Source: Sedimentibacter sp.
Lineage (GTDB): Bacteria; Bacillota; Clostridia; Tissierellales; Sedimentibacteraceae
NCBI GenBank assembly: GCA_018436705.1
Contig: JAHDLA010000007.1
Span: 1 to 64,000 of the forward strand
Direction: 5' to 3'
Length of the DNA: 64,000 bases
Made by a program: the position numbers and the translations under genes. Within the stretch, counting starts at the first letter, position 1, and each line of letters starts with the position of its first letter. The notes beneath the pieces were generated by a model. That model was not told the DNA's origin. It did no database searches and saw only the letters and a list, made by a program, of their open reading frames with translations. Positions 9,437 to 19,701 of the stretch are shown here, piece after piece.

Positions 9437-10247
9437 TTGCATTTCTCCTTTTGTCTAATTTATTCAATACTCCGGAATATATAATATTGTCTATTGTTCC
9501 TTTATCCTGTACAAGAGGAAGCTTTTCTATTTCCTGGCTTAAAAATGAGAGATTGAGCATTATCAAATCTTCCGCATATTTTTTCTTGTCTTCAGATTTT
9601 AAATTGTTGAAGGGGTTGTACGAACTGTTTTCTTCATCTTTTTCCATATCTTCATACGCATCAAGATAGTATATAAACTTGCCCAAGTAAAATCCTATTT
9701 TTCTCAAGTTTTTTTCCCATTGATCATTTTTGTACAGTATTATTTCTTCCATCAGATGTCCAAATTCATTAGAAACAGCATCAATATCATCTGTATTGCT
9801 TTTTTCCAGTTCAGATATGTTATCCAAACATTCTTTTATTGCTGCTGCTTTTTTGGACAGTTCTGCACTTGCCTTTCTAAATTCTCCCCTAAGGGCCTTC
9901 ATAGCTGCAAAAGACTTATAATCTCTGTCATCCGTCCAATTATCAAGCATATTGTAATATGAGAGAATAATATTCATCGATGCTGCGTATTCCGTTATTT
10001 CGTTTTGTATAAAAAGCTGTTTTTTCATTGGATGAACCACGCATCTTTCACGGAATGTTTTATTTTCGGGTTCATACAGAGAACTTAACAGCAATATAAG
10101 AAACGTCATATCATAATTCAAGGTCATTCTTGCCTTGTTGCTGTACTTTTTTTTAAGACACTTGCAAAGCCCGCAATAAAACCCTTTGTAGCTGTAATAT
10201 TCTTTAAATTTCAGTTCCATTTTATTTATAGTCACATATCCAAACAT
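9420..10247 (-). CDS. DUF5685 family protein
   Basis: This 275-residue protein matches the pattern of DUF5685: an N-terminal MFGYV start, a YCGLCKCL cysteine motif near residue 25, and a later RCVVHP motif with further cysteine, followed by an all-helical body. The cysteines suggest a metal or Fe-S site, but no activity is established to my knowledge. Its 3' end overlaps the J-domain gene, so the two are likely co-translated. The upstream ribosome binding site is weak. Confidence 0.72.
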   Translation of the reverse strand: MFGYVTINKMELKFKEYYSYKGFYCGLCKCLKKKYSNKARMTLNYDMTFLILLLSSLYEPENKTFRERCVVHPMKKQLFIQNEITEYAASMNIILSYYNMLDNWTDDRDYKSFAAMKALRGEFRKASAELSKKAAAIKECLDNISELEKSNTDDIDAVSNEFGHLMEEIILYKNDQWEKNLRKIGFYLGKFIYYLDAYEDMEKDEENSSYNPFNNLKSEDKKKYAEDLIMLNLSFLSQEIEKLPLVQDKGTIDNIIYSGVLNKLDKRRNANERPI

Positions 10248-10443
10248 ATTGCACTCATTTCTGATTAATTACAATTAATATAATTGTATCAATATATTTT
10301 CAATTTATCAATATATTTATATACTGCAACCCAAAAGAAAAGCAAAAATACCAATAAGAATTTTTGCCTTTTTATCTAAATTCTAAAAAAAATTATAATT
10401 ATTACAATATTTATGTACAATATCTTTACATAAAAATTGCATC

Positions 10444-11625
10444 TTAATTCAGAGACATATTTAAAATTCCCAATATGTTTTCTACATAAATTTTTACACC
10501 CATTCTTAGACAGCCTTCATCCAGCAAAAATTCACTTGAATGAATGGGATATATGGCCCCTATCCTTTCATTCCTGCATCCAAGGTTAAAAAAGCAGGCC
10601 TTTGAATTGCGGCTGAAATATGAAAAGTCTTCTGTCCCCATATTTGGGCACTCCAAAATTTCCACATTTTCCGCTCCAAGCACTTTTTCGGCAGCTTTTT
10701 TGAGTTTATCTACAGCATCATCATTGTTAATAAGTGCTCCATAGCTTTCTCTGATAGCCAGAGTTCCTTCTCCATCCATTGCCTTAGAAATATTTTCAAC
10801 AACTGCGGCAATTCTTTTTTTCATATCCCCGCGTGTCTCTTCATCCAAGGTTCTCAATATCCCTTTCATTTCCACTGAATCTGATATTATGTTTGGCGCT
10901 GTACCACCATGAATACTACCTATTGTAAGGACTACTGAGTTTAGTGGAGACGTGCTTCTGCTTACTAGGGTCTGGAGTGCAACAACTATATTTGATGCGA
11001 TAACTACCGGGTCGGTTCCTTTTTCGGGATGCGCTCCGTGGGTGGATTTTCCGCGAACATTAATAAAAATCTCGTCAGATGAAGCCATCATTTTTCCGTA
11101 TTTTATGCCTACTTTACCTGTCTCAAGCCCCGGATCAACATGCAATCCAAATACATATTCAACATCCGGATTTTTTAGGCAACCTGCATCGATCATTCTT
11201 TCGGCACCTCCTGTAGTTTCTTCAGCCGGCTGAAAGAAAAATTTCACATCGCCTTTTAGTTTTGATTCCATTGATTTAATAATTTTGGCCGTACCAAGCG
11301 CGACAGCTGTGTGTGCGTCATGGCCGCAGGCATGCATTACTCCATCATTAACAGATTTAAAGCATACATCTGTTTCTTCATTTATTGGAAGGGCATCAAT
11401 ATCCGCTCTTATACCTATGCATTTGTAGTCATCTTTTAATTTGTTTTTGCCTCTTATTATTGCAACTACACCTGTTTCGGCAACGCCTTTTTTATATTCT
11501 ACACCCCATAAATCTAAATATGAACATATTTTGTCCATTGTTTTATATTCACATCCGCCAAGCTCCGGGTATTTATGAAATTCTCTCCGTATGACTGATA
11601 GTTCATTACCGTCGATAATATACAT
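10444..11625 (-). CDS. M20 family amidohydrolase (N-acyl amino acid hydrolase type)
   Basis: This is a zinc or manganese aminoacylase/hippurate-hydrolase-like enzyme of 393 residues, probably cytosolic. Metal-site motifs are visible: HACGHDAH, PAEETTGGAERM with the catalytic glutamate, HVDPG, and MGTEDFSY near the C-terminus. The family removes N-acyl groups from amino acids or short peptides. GAGAGGTG precedes the ATG. A strong terminator separates it from the pho operon upstream, so it has its own promoter. A second, diverged member of the family is encoded at 44614-45780. Confidence 0.87.
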   Translation of the reverse strand: MYIIDGNELSVIRREFHKYPELGGCEYKTMDKICSYLDLWGVEYKKGVAETGVVAIIRGKNKLKDDYKCIGIRADIDALPINEETDVCFKSVNDGVMHACGHDAHTAVALGTAKIIKSMESKLKGDVKFFFQPAEETTGGAERMIDAGCLKNPDVEYVFGLHVDPGLETGKVGIKYGKMMASSDEIFINVRGKSTHGAHPEKGTDPVVIASNIVVALQTLVSRSTSPLNSVVLTIGSIHGGTAPNIISDSVEMKGILRTLDEETRGDMKKRIAAVVENISKAMDGEGTLAIRESYGALINNDDAVDKLKKAAEKVLGAENVEILECPNMGTEDFSYFSRNSKACFFNLGCRNERIGAIYPIHSSEFLLDEGCLRMGVKIYVENILGILNMSLN

Positions 11626-11643
11626 GCTTACACCTCTCGAATT

Positions 11644-11676
11644 AAAAAATGATAGTAATTGATACTATCATTTTTT
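11644..11676 (-). terminator. Terminator of the pst-pho operon
   Basis: A perfect 14-bp stem (11644-11657 with 11663-11676) with a 5-nt loop and a T-run on the minus strand lies 19 bp beyond phoR. Confidence 0.88.
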
Positions 11677-11694
11677 ATGATATTCTTCAAGAGT

Positions 11695-13416
11695 CTATGC
11701 TACGGGAAATTTGATTATTATCTCTGTTCCCTCATTCTCTTTGCTTTTCAGTTCAATTTCTCCATCATATATTTCAGCGATATGTTTTACAATAGATAGT
11801 CCCAATCCTGTACCGCCGGTTTCCTTTGATCGGCTTTTATCAACCCTGTAAAACCTTTCAAATATTCTGCCCTGATGCTCTTCAGCTATGCCTACTCCCG
11901 TGTCAGCAACTCTTATTACTATATGTTTGCCATCTCTCTCAATATAGACAGAAACATTACCGTCCTTTTTATTATATTTTATACTGTTGTCTATTAAGTT
12001 ATACATAAGCTCACTTACATAATTTTCATTGGCCTTCATTGATAGATTCTGAGCTTGTAGCTTAATTCCAATATTTAAGCTGTCTGCTTTTGATTTAAGA
12101 AGAGATATAACGTCTTCGGCAGTTTCCTTTAAATTTATGTCATTATTTACATCCGCATTAATTTTTTCTTCAATTTTTGAAAGTCTCATAATGTCTTCGA
12201 TAACGGATATAAGTCTCATACCTTCTTTATTTATCATGCCGCAGTATTTTTTTATACTTTCAGAATCAGTAATAAGTCCCTCTTTAATCATTTCAGCAAA
12301 CCCAATCATAGTCGTAAGAGGCGTCTTTAATTCATGAGAGACATTAGCAGAAAATTCGCTTCTCATTTTTTCTGCATCTTTCTGAGTTGTTACATCTTCA
12401 ATTAATATCAGCAGCCCGTCAACCGATAGACTGTTCTGCTCCTTTACAGGGCTGAAATAATATCTGAAATGCTTTCTTTCCGTATCAACATCATATACTA
12501 TGTGTTTATTTTCATTTATGGAAATCTCAATCTTATCTAGAATTTCTGCATTTCTTGTAAGTTCTATAACATTTCTGTTTTTGCTCAAGTCAAACTTTTC
12601 ATTGTTAATCATGTGTTTACCGCTTGTGTTGATTGAAAGAATCTGCTTATCCTTATTTAAAAGCAGAAAGCCTTCTTTCATGTTTTCGGTAATAATGTTT
12701 ATTGTGTCTCTTTCATACTTCAACTCATCTATATATTGATTTATTTTCATTTTCTGCTCGTGAATTTTACGGGCCAGAGGTTCAAACTCATCATATATTT
12801 CCAAGCTGCTGCCTTCACTTCCGTCCAGCATATCATCAAGAGACCATGCCATCTCATCAACAGGACTTAAAATTTTCCTTGTAAACACACTTGCAGCAGC
12901 GTAATTTATAACAGCAAACACAACGAATAAAATCACAAGCATCGGCATTACACCAACAAATGCTGCATTAATACTGTCAATTTCCCTTGATACTCTCAAT
13001 ACTGTTTCATCATTTATTTTTACGGCATAATAATACATATCTGAAGATATGGTATCCGAGTACCTTGTATATTCTCCGTATCCATCTGCAAATGCCTTCT
13101 TAATTTCAGGTCTGTCTACGTGGTTCTCCAACGTATCCTCTTCTGCCCAGCTGTCATATATCACTGTGCCCTGTTTGTTAATTAGTGTAAACCTTATATT
13201 GTATTCTGAAGCGCTTAATATTTCTGCTGCCGATTTTCTTATTGAGCCTTCATCTTTCCACTTTGCACTGTCAGAGGATAGTTTAACTATTGTTTTAAGT
13301 TGGTTTTCAGCATCTTTTACATAAAATTCATGGTGAATCAAAGTTGTAAATACAAAAGCCATTGCTGAAGCTGAGACAGATAGAAGCATTATAATTAGAA
13401 ACAGTCGTTTTTTCAT
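11695..13416 (-). CDS. phoR: PhoR-type sensor histidine kinase
   Basis: This is a membrane sensor kinase of 573 residues paired with the response regulator that it overlaps by 4 bp. It has a transmembrane segment (about 5-27), an extracytoplasmic sensor region (about 30-152), a second transmembrane segment (about 153-176), a HAMP-like linker, a PAS domain (about 235-345), HisKA with phospho-acceptor His361 in SHELKTP, and a HATPase domain with N-, DTGVGI and GTGLGLSI boxes. Last gene of pstCAB-phoU-phoBR. The context indicates control of phosphate starvation genes. Confidence 0.9.
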   Translation of the reverse strand: MKKRLFLIIMLLSVSASAMAFVFTTLIHHEFYVKDAENQLKTIVKLSSDSAKWKDEGSIRKSAAEILSASEYNIRFTLINKQGTVIYDSWAEEDTLENHVDRPEIKKAFADGYGEYTRYSDTISSDMYYYAVKINDETVLRVSREIDSINAAFVGVMPMLVILFVVFAVINYAAASVFTRKILSPVDEMAWSLDDMLDGSEGSSLEIYDEFEPLARKIHEQKMKINQYIDELKYERDTINIITENMKEGFLLLNKDKQILSINTSGKHMINNEKFDLSKNRNVIELTRNAEILDKIEISINENKHIVYDVDTERKHFRYYFSPVKEQNSLSVDGLLILIEDVTTQKDAEKMRSEFSANVSHELKTPLTTMIGFAEMIKEGLITDSESIKKYCGMINKEGMRLISVIEDIMRLSKIEEKINADVNNDINLKETAEDVISLLKSKADSLNIGIKLQAQNLSMKANENYVSELMYNLIDNSIKYNKKDGNVSVYIERDGKHIVIRVADTGVGIAEEHQGRIFERFYRVDKSRSKETGGTGLGLSIVKHIAEIYDGEIELKSKENEGTEIIIKFPVA

Positions 13417-14108
13417 TCAGTAACCGTCTCCTCAAATTTATATCCTACGCCTCTCACCGTAATTATAAAATTACTGCATCCTGCAACATCAAGCTTCTGC
13501 CTTATTGTTTTAACATGCATATCCACAGTTCTTGTCTCGCCTTCATAATCATATCCCCAAACCTCTTGAAGAATTCTGTCCCTCGACAAAACAATTCCCC
13601 TGTTGAGCATTAGATAATGAAGAAGTTCAAACTCTTTGTATGTCAGAGTTATGGGATTATCGTTGTAACTTAGTGTCCGCTTATTATAATCCAAAACAAG
13701 CCCATTGTATTCCGACACTAAGTCTTCGTCATCTTTTTTACCTGATCGCCTTAAAACAGCTTTGACGCGCGCTAAAAGCTCAAGAATTCCAAAAGGCTTT
13801 GTTATAAAGTCGTCAGCTCCTGATTCCAACCCTTTTACCTTATCAAGCTCCATAGATTTAGCCGTAATTATTATAACAGGAATATGACTGTAATTTGCGT
13901 CTTTTTTCAAGTCATTCAATATAGTCATACCATCTGTTTTAGGCAGCATAAGGTCGAGCAATATTAAATCAGGAGTCTTTTTTTTCATTTGGGCATAAAA
14001 GCTTCCCGCTTCTTCAAAGCCTATTATCTCAAAATCTGCCGTTTTTAAAGCCAGTGTAATTAATTCTCTTATTCCCGCGTCATCTTCAACGCAATATACA
14101 AGCCTCAT
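13413..14108 (-). CDS. phoB: PhoB/PhoP-type response regulator
   Basis: An OmpR-family regulator of 231 residues. The receiver domain (1-120) carries Asp9/Asp10, the phosphoacceptor Asp52 in LLDLMLP, and a conserved Lys in ITKPF. The winged-helix domain (about 130-228) has the RTVDMHVKTIRQKL recognition region. The stop overlaps the start of phoR. By context it activates pst and other phosphate genes under phosphate limitation. Confidence 0.92.
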   Translation of the reverse strand: MRLVYCVEDDAGIRELITLALKTADFEIIGFEEAGSFYAQMKKKTPDLILLDLMLPKTDGMTILNDLKKDANYSHIPVIIITAKSMELDKVKGLESGADDFITKPFGILELLARVKAVLRRSGKKDDEDLVSEYNGLVLDYNKRTLSYNDNPITLTYKEFELLHYLMLNRGIVLSRDRILQEVWGYDYEGETRTVDMHVKTIRQKLDVAGCSNFIITVRGVGYKFEETVTE

Positions 14109-14117
14109 ATAATTCTC

Positions 14118-14765
14118 CTATCTTATCTTGTGTTCGCCTGTTATTGAAAATATAACCCATTCGGCAATATTTTCTGCATGGTCCCCAATTCTTTCGAAAT
14201 ATTTCGCTATCATCAGAAGATCAAGAGCCTGTTCTCCATTTTCTTCTTTTTCCTGAATCTTTTCAATTAGTTCCTTCTTAATAATTCGGAACAATTCATC
14301 TACTTTATCATCTTCCCTGCAAACTTCAAGTGCCAGCTCTTTATCCTTGCCTACAAATGCATCGACACTTCTTTTTACCATTCCTATGGTTGCATCAGCC
14401 ATCTGCGGAATGTGAACGAGGTCTTTTATAAACTTTTGATTTACCATGTATCCGGATATTTCAGCTATGTCTTCCGCATTGTCTCCGATTCTTTCCATAT
14501 CTGTTATCATTTTTAAAGCTGTACCTATGATTCTTAAATCAGATGCCACAGGCTGCTGTCGAAGCAGTAATTTTAAACAATGGCTCTCAATAGTCTTTTC
14601 CATTTCATCTATTTCTACTTCTAGTTCTTTTACTTTTTTTATCTGCTCTAAATCTTGGTGCATAAGCGCTTTTGCGCTTGCTTCAATAGAAGTTTCGATA
14701 AGACTTCCCATTTTTATAAGCTCAAGATTTAGTTTTTCAAGTTCTGCATCAAATCTGGTTCTCAT
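14118..14765 (-). CDS. phoU: Phosphate signalling protein PhoU
   Basis: PhoU is an all-helical cytosolic negative regulator linking the Pst transporter to PhoR. It has 215 residues with the two tandem three-helix PhoU repeats, each with the characteristic ERIGDNAEDIAE (about 90-105) and ERIGDHAENIAEW (about 190-203) metal-binding signatures. It is placed between pstB and phoB with short gaps, the normal operon position. Confidence 0.94.
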   Translation of the reverse strand: MRTRFDAELEKLNLELIKMGSLIETSIEASAKALMHQDLEQIKKVKELEVEIDEMEKTIESHCLKLLLRQQPVASDLRIIGTALKMITDMERIGDNAEDIAEISGYMVNQKFIKDLVHIPQMADATIGMVKRSVDAFVGKDKELALEVCREDDKVDELFRIIKKELIEKIQEKEENGEQALDLLMIAKYFERIGDHAENIAEWVIFSITGEHKIR

Positions 14766-14776
14766 ATTAACCTCCT

Positions 14777-15535
14777 TTAGCCAAATCTTCCTGTTATATA
14801 ATCTTCTGTTTTTTTGTTTTTAGGCATAGAAAACAATTTTTCCGTTTTATCAAACTCAACAACCTCACCATGCAGAAAAAATCCCGTCTTATCTGATATT
14901 CTGGTTGCCTGCTGCATATTATGTGTTACTATAATTATAGTATAATTTTTCTTAATATCAACTAATAAATCTTCTATTTTCATTGTCGAAATCGGATCCA
15001 GTGCTGAAGTTGGCTCATCCAGTAAAATAACCTCGGGATTTACCGAAAAAGCTCTGGCAATGCACAGCCTCTGCTGCTGTCCTCCGGAAAGTCCCAATGC
15101 ATTTTTCTTCAACCTGTCCTTAACCTCATCCCACATTGCAGCCGAACGAAGGCTTTCTTCAACTATATCGTCAAGCTTCGACTTTGACTTTACCCCATGT
15201 GTCTTAGGCCCATATGCTACATTTTCATAAATGCTCATTGGGAAAGGATTAGGCTTTTGAAAAACCATACCAACTCTCTTCCTGAGTATGGTCGGGTCCA
15301 TGTTCTTATAAATATCTACACCATCCAAGGTCATTTTTCCTGTAATTTTAACTCCTTCAATTAAATCATTCATTCTGTTTAATGATTTTAAAAGAGTTGA
15401 TTTACCGCATCCCGAAGGACCTATAAACGCAGTTATTTCATTTTCAAGAACTTGCATATTTATATTTTTAAGAGCATGAAAATCTCCGTAGTATAAATCT
15501 ACATTTTCTATTTTAATCTTACTTTTACTTGCCAT
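14777..15535 (-). CDS. pstB: Phosphate ABC transporter ATP-binding protein
   Basis: The ATPase of the high-affinity phosphate importer, 252 residues. Walker A GPSGCGKS at 39-46, ABC signature LSGGQQQR, Walker [14 protein letters not shown] and the switch His in VTHNMQQA are intact. Its start overlaps the end of pstA by 11 bp. Confidence 0.96.
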   Translation of the reverse strand: MASKSKIKIENVDLYYGDFHALKNINMQVLENEITAFIGPSGCGKSTLLKSLNRMNDLIEGVKITGKMTLDGVDIYKNMDPTILRKRVGMVFQKPNPFPMSIYENVAYGPKTHGVKSKSKLDDIVEESLRSAAMWDEVKDRLKKNALGLSGGQQQRLCIARAFSVNPEVILLDEPTSALDPISTMKIEDLLVDIKKNYTIIIVTHNMQQATRISDKTGFFLHGEVVEFDKTEKLFSMPKNKKTEDYITGRFG

Positions 15536-16403
15536 TACTCATCCTCCCTATTTTTCCCGCAAGTTTTGTCGTTGCGTAATTAACCATAAACACTATCAAT
15601 ATTAAAATTGCTCCGGTTGCAAAAGCCATATCTTTAGAATGCGGAAGCCCATCACTTGCAAGCATATACATGTGAATTGAAAGAGTTCGCTGGGATGCAA
15701 ATAAATCAAATGTAGGATTTTTGAATATATTCGTACCGCTGGTAAAAATCAGCGCCGCAGTTTCTCCCACAATACGCCCTATTGCCAATATTACACCGGA
15801 TAATATTCCGGGCATCGCAGCAGGCAATACAATTTTGAATACTGTTCTAAGCCTTGATGCTCCTAATCCGAGACTTCCTTCTCTGTACGTATCCGGAACA
15901 GATTTAATAGCTTCCTCCGATGAACTTATTATGACAGGGAGTATCATTATAGATACAGTGCATATTCCAGACAGAACAGATGCTCTGAATCCAAGCAGAT
16001 TTACAAATAAAATCATGCCGAACAAACCATATACTATTGATGGAATACCGGCAAGTGTATCTACTGCTACCCTGATAACCTTGACTACCTTGTTCCCTCT
16101 TTTTGAATATTCCGTAAGATATATTGCGCAGAAAACTCCCATGGGAACAGCAATCACCAGCGATATAATAATCATTTCCATTGTTGTTACTATTGATGAA
16201 AATGCAGAAAGCGATTCGGAATTATATTCTCCGAATAAAAATTCCATTGTAATATTTGGAATCCCTCTCAGAAGAATAAATAAAAGTATATAAATTAATA
16301 TTCCTACAGTCAAAATTCCACAAAACCAAACCATTGCTTTCATAATCATTGATGCTATTTTTCTTTTCTTTAGATATTTCTCAGCTTTAATTTTTTCTTT
16401 CAT
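15525..16403 (-). CDS. pstA: Phosphate ABC transporter permease PstA
   Basis: A 292-residue inner-membrane permease with about six transmembrane segments. The binding-protein-dependent transport signature region, around [26 protein letters not shown], contacts PstB. It pairs with PstC to form the phosphate channel. Confidence 0.93.
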   Translation of the reverse strand: MKEKIKAEKYLKKRKIASMIMKAMVWFCGILTVGILIYILLFILLRGIPNITMEFLFGEYNSESLSAFSSIVTTMEMIIISLVIAVPMGVFCAIYLTEYSKRGNKVVKVIRVAVDTLAGIPSIVYGLFGMILFVNLLGFRASVLSGICTVSIMILPVIISSSEEAIKSVPDTYREGSLGLGASRLRTVFKIVLPAAMPGILSGVILAIGRIVGETAALIFTSGTNIFKNPTFDLFASQRTLSIHMYMLASDGLPHSKDMAFATGAILILIVFMVNYATTKLAGKIGRMSNGK

Positions 16404-16411
16404 AGTCCCAC

Positions 16412-17311
16412 CTAATTTCTAACAGATTTTGATTTTATAAGGGCTAGTGCCGTGTTTAGAATTATTATAAATACGAACAGCACAACACCTGTAGCTATCA
16501 GTGAAGATTCGTGGAGACCTGAAGCATAACTCATTTCAGTAACTATGTTTGTTGTAAGAGTTCTTATTGGTTTTAATAATTCGATTTTATCTAATGGCAT
16601 AACTGCATTTCCTGCAACCATTACAACTGCCATAGTTTCTCCGACAGCCCTTCCTATTCCCAGAATTATGGATGTTAGTATCCCTGATTTTGCTGCCGGA
16701 ACCACAACCTTAAAGACAGTTTCTTCCTTTGTGGCACCAAGTCCCAATGCCCCTTCCTTATAACTGTAAGGAACAGCCTTTATGGAAGATTCACTTATTG
16801 ATATTATTGTAGGGAGTATCATTATGCCTAAAATAATTGAAGAGGACATTATGCTGAAACCGTTGCCTCCAAAGTATTCTCTGACGTATGGTACAACAAT
16901 CTGCATTCCGAAAAATCCATATATTATTGATGGTATACCTGCCAGCAGGTTAACTGCAGGCTTTACTATTTTATAAACCTTCGGCGGACAAAATTCAGCC
17001 ATGAAAACTGCGCACATCAGGCCTATCGGTACGCCTATAACTATTGCTCCTGCCGTAACATAGACACTGCCGACAATCATTGATAGTATTCCGTAAGAAG
17101 CCGGAGTATTTGTAGGACCCCACTTTTCATTTAATATAAAATCCACAAATCCTATCTCAGCTATCGCAGGTATTCCTCTTAGTAAAAGGAAAAGACAGAT
17201 GGCTATTACCGCAATAACCGAAACCAGTGCAGACACAAAGAATACTGCCTGCATTAAGTTTTCTTTAATTCTGTATGATGCCATTGTCACTGACGGTTCA
17301 TTTTTATGCAT
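16412..17311 (-). CDS. pstC: Phosphate ABC transporter permease PstC
   Basis: A 299-residue permease with about six transmembrane segments. The coupling loop EGALGLGATKEETVFKVVVP resembles that of PstA. It is the first gene of the operon, with AAAGGAG before the ATG. The usual pstS gene for the phosphate-binding lipoprotein is not upstream: a GGDEF gene and its terminator are there instead. The binding protein must be encoded elsewhere. Confidence 0.93.
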   Translation of the reverse strand: MHKNEPSVTMASYRIKENLMQAVFFVSALVSVIAVIAICLFLLLRGIPAIAEIGFVDFILNEKWGPTNTPASYGILSMIVGSVYVTAGAIVIGVPIGLMCAVFMAEFCPPKVYKIVKPAVNLLAGIPSIIYGFFGMQIVVPYVREYFGGNGFSIMSSSIILGIMILPTIISISESSIKAVPYSYKEGALGLGATKEETVFKVVVPAAKSGILTSIILGIGRAVGETMAVVMVAGNAVMPLDKIELLKPIRTLTTNIVTEMSYASGLHESSLIATGVVLFVFIIILNTALALIKSKSVRN

Positions 17312-17385
17312 TTATTTCTTTCTCCTTTAATTCATTTATACTGTCCATAATATAATCTTCAAAAGTAAAAAGACATGCTCTGCAA

Positions 17386-17402
17386 TGTAAAAAATATGTA
17401 AA
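17386..17402 (-). promoter_or_regulatory. Candidate PHO box upstream of pstC
   Basis: On the minus strand two TTTACA hexamers are separated by exactly 5 bp, 75 bp upstream of the pstC start. This matches the TT(A/C/T)A(C/T)A repeat with about 5-bp spacing recognised by PhoP-type regulators in Bacillus. One copy lies inside the terminator stem of the preceding gene, so this may be coincidental. Confidence 0.4.
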
Positions 17403-17429
17403 GTTTTATATAAACTTTACATATTTTTT
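17389..17429 (-). terminator. Terminator of GGDEF gene
   Basis: A perfect 18-bp A/T-rich stem (17389-17406 with 17412-17429) with a T-run on the minus strand lies 19 bp after the GGDEF stop codon and insulates the pst operon. Confidence 0.85.
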
Positions 17430-17447
17430 GTGCTTTTTATATTTAAT

Positions 17448-19544
17448 TTAACAGCAAACAACTAAATTTCTATTGTTTCCTTTAGCGCAGTATAAATTTT
17501 TATCTGCTAAATTCAAAACATCTATAAAAGACAAGTCTTTCTCTTTATATTCATGGACTCCCAAACTGATGGTTACCGAAACAACTATGCCTTTTCCCAA
17601 TTCAAATACCTTGTTTTCAACCGCATACCTTATTCGTTCTGCTACATCAACTGCTTCAGGCTCTCCCAGCCCGGGACATATGAGAAGAAACTCATCTCCG
17701 CCGTACCTTCCTATATAATCTGTATTTCTAATGCAGCTGGAAATAACTCTCGCAACCATAGCAAGAACACTATCACCCACAACATGTCCATAGGTATCAT
17801 TTACTGATTTGAAATTATCTATGTCAATCATTGTTACACTGAATCTCAAGTTACTGTCTTTATATTTGTCAAAAATAATTTCTCCAAGCCTTATAATTTC
17901 AAATTTAGATAAAAAGCTTGTCAGATTGTCATAGGTAGCTAAGTCTTCTATTTTTTTATATGAAATAGCATTCTCTATAGCTATTGCGGAATAATTTGCG
18001 AGTATTTTAAGCGTGTGCAAATCATTTCTGTCATACGCGTTATGTTCCTTGCTTTGTACAGTCATCACACCTACAACTTTATCGTTAATAATCATTGGTG
18101 TATATATGAGAGAATTCATATATGACTTCCCGTTTTCATATGTTTTTCCAATATCTATAGGTGTACTATCAATATACTGTTTATATTCTTTGTCTAGATT
18201 TCCTATTATAATATCTTTCTTATTTTTCACACAATAATATCCAAAAAAATTATATGCATATTCCTTGTAACTCACAACTTCCTTAATTTCAAATCCTTCG
18301 CCAGCAAAATAATATGTAGCTTTATCCTTTTCATTATCATATACAACTATGCCAAAGTAGTCAGCCTCAAGCAACTTATTTATTTCTTCATTAATTATGT
18401 CAACTATCGATTTAATATTTAAATTAGAAATTATCTTTTGGCCTATTGTGGACAAAAGTTCTGTCTTTCCATAAAGTGATTTATACTGATCTGCTTCTCT
18501 CTTGGTATGTTTAAAATTCATTTTTGCCATTAACTGATTCTGTTCATAATCGTACATCTTATCATCAACCAATATATAATTCTCCAAGCATTCCAATGCT
18601 TTATCCAACATTCCGGATTCCTTGTATATTCCGTAAAGAATATGGTAAGATTCTCTCAAAAGCACATTAAGTTCCTTAGAACGGCACATTTCTATTACCT
18701 CGTTCAAAAGATATATCGCCTTCTGATTCCTTCCCACCAGTACATTCAGCTTTGACCATTCAACCATTGAGATGTATTTTTCATAAACAAAATTATTATC
18801 TACAGCAAAATCATATGATTTCTTAAATGCCTTTTCTGCCATATCATATAAATTAAGTTTCACGTATGCCATTGCCGTTAACTTATATATTTCGCACATA
18901 TCAGTAATTAATTTAATATCACTCTCTATTTTCAGAGATTTTTCTATATATGAAAGAGCCTTGCTTGATTCTCCGATATTGATTTCTATTTCGGCCATGG
19001 CTAGATTACACGAAATTTGGTGAGTGCTGCTCAATTCATAATCCATTATCTCAAGACTGTGAAAAATTTCCCTGCCTTTTTCGAAATATTTCATCTCAAT
19101 GTAATTTATGCCTGTGTTTATAAGAAGTATCACCAGTGCGTCCTTGTTATCCATTTCTTCACAAAGTGAAATACCTTTAAGTCCCCATTCATTTGCAAGT
19201 TTAAATTGACCAATTTGACAGTAAACGTTTGTCAGCCCATTGCAAGCATACACTAAACCGTCTTCGTTTTTAATCATTTCAAATAAATCATATGAAGTCA
19301 AAAAACATTCTGTAGACTTATTATAATTGGATTTGTCAAAATTGTACCAGCCTAAATAATAATAAGCCCATGCATTTACACTATTAAGATTATGTTCTTT
19401 CGAAAATTTAAGCAGCCCTTCAATTATTTCCTTCATGAAATAATTATTGTGTCTTGCAGATAAAAGGTTGCGAAAAAAGTCAATATTATTCTCATTTTCT
19501 TTGAGATTATTCAGTTCATCTTCATACTTTCGCCGAAAGTTCAT
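17448..19544 (-). CDS. TPR-GAF-GGDEF diguanylate cyclase
   Basis: The product is predicted to make cyclic di-GMP from GTP. Its 698 residues contain TPR-like helical repeats (about 1-345), a GAF sensor domain (about 365-525) and a C-terminal GGDEF domain (about 530-698). The active-site GGDEF at 615-619 is canonical. An RNTD at 606-609, five residues before it, matches the RxxD product-inhibition site, so feedback control by c-di-GMP is expected. No transmembrane segment is visible. AGGAG precedes the ATG. Monocistronic. The ligand of the GAF domain is unknown. Confidence 0.9.
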   Translation of the reverse strand: MNFRRKYEDELNNLKENENNIDFFRNLLSARHNNYFMKEIIEGLLKFSKEHNLNSVNAWAYYYLGWYNFDKSNYNKSTECFLTSYDLFEMIKNEDGLVYACNGLTNVYCQIGQFKLANEWGLKGISLCEEMDNKDALVILLINTGINYIEMKYFEKGREIFHSLEIMDYELSSTHQISCNLAMAEIEINIGESSKALSYIEKSLKIESDIKLITDMCEIYKLTAMAYVKLNLYDMAEKAFKKSYDFAVDNNFVYEKYISMVEWSKLNVLVGRNQKAIYLLNEVIEMCRSKELNVLLRESYHILYGIYKESGMLDKALECLENYILVDDKMYDYEQNQLMAKMNFKHTKREADQYKSLYGKTELLSTIGQKIISNLNIKSIVDIINEEINKLLEADYFGIVVYDNEKDKATYYFAGEGFEIKEVVSYKEYAYNFFGYYCVKNKKDIIIGNLDKEYKQYIDSTPIDIGKTYENGKSYMNSLIYTPMIINDKVVGVMTVQSKEHNAYDRNDLHTLKILANYSAIAIENAISYKKIEDLATYDNLTSFLSKFEIIRLGEIIFDKYKDSNLRFSVTMIDIDNFKSVNDTYGHVVGDSVLAMVARVISSCIRNTDYIGRYGGDEFLLICPGLGEPEAVDVAERIRYAVENKVFELGKGIVVSVTISLGVHEYKEKDLSFIDVLNLADKNLYCAKGNNRNLVVCC

Positions 19545-19661
19545 ATTTCCACTCCTAGTATAGCAATGAGCAATATGTATTTATATTTATATGATATAAT
19601 GATTTTATCATAATGTCAAACGAAACGATATCACAACGCAAAATTTTTATAAGAAAAAAAC

Positions 19662-19686
19662 AGCCCTGAAGGTTCACTGCAGGGCT
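19662..19686 (-). terminator. Terminator of nhaC-like gene
   Basis: A G/C-containing 7-bp stem (19662-19668 with 19680-19686) is followed on the minus strand by seven T residues, 16 bp beyond the stop. Confidence 0.8.
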
Positions 19687-19701
19687 ATTGATTGTTTTTT
19701 A

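Noticed and set aside
15721..16293. 190-codon plus-strand frame opposite pstA
   Set aside because: Antisense shadow of a well-conserved permease gene, without ribosome binding site or promoter.
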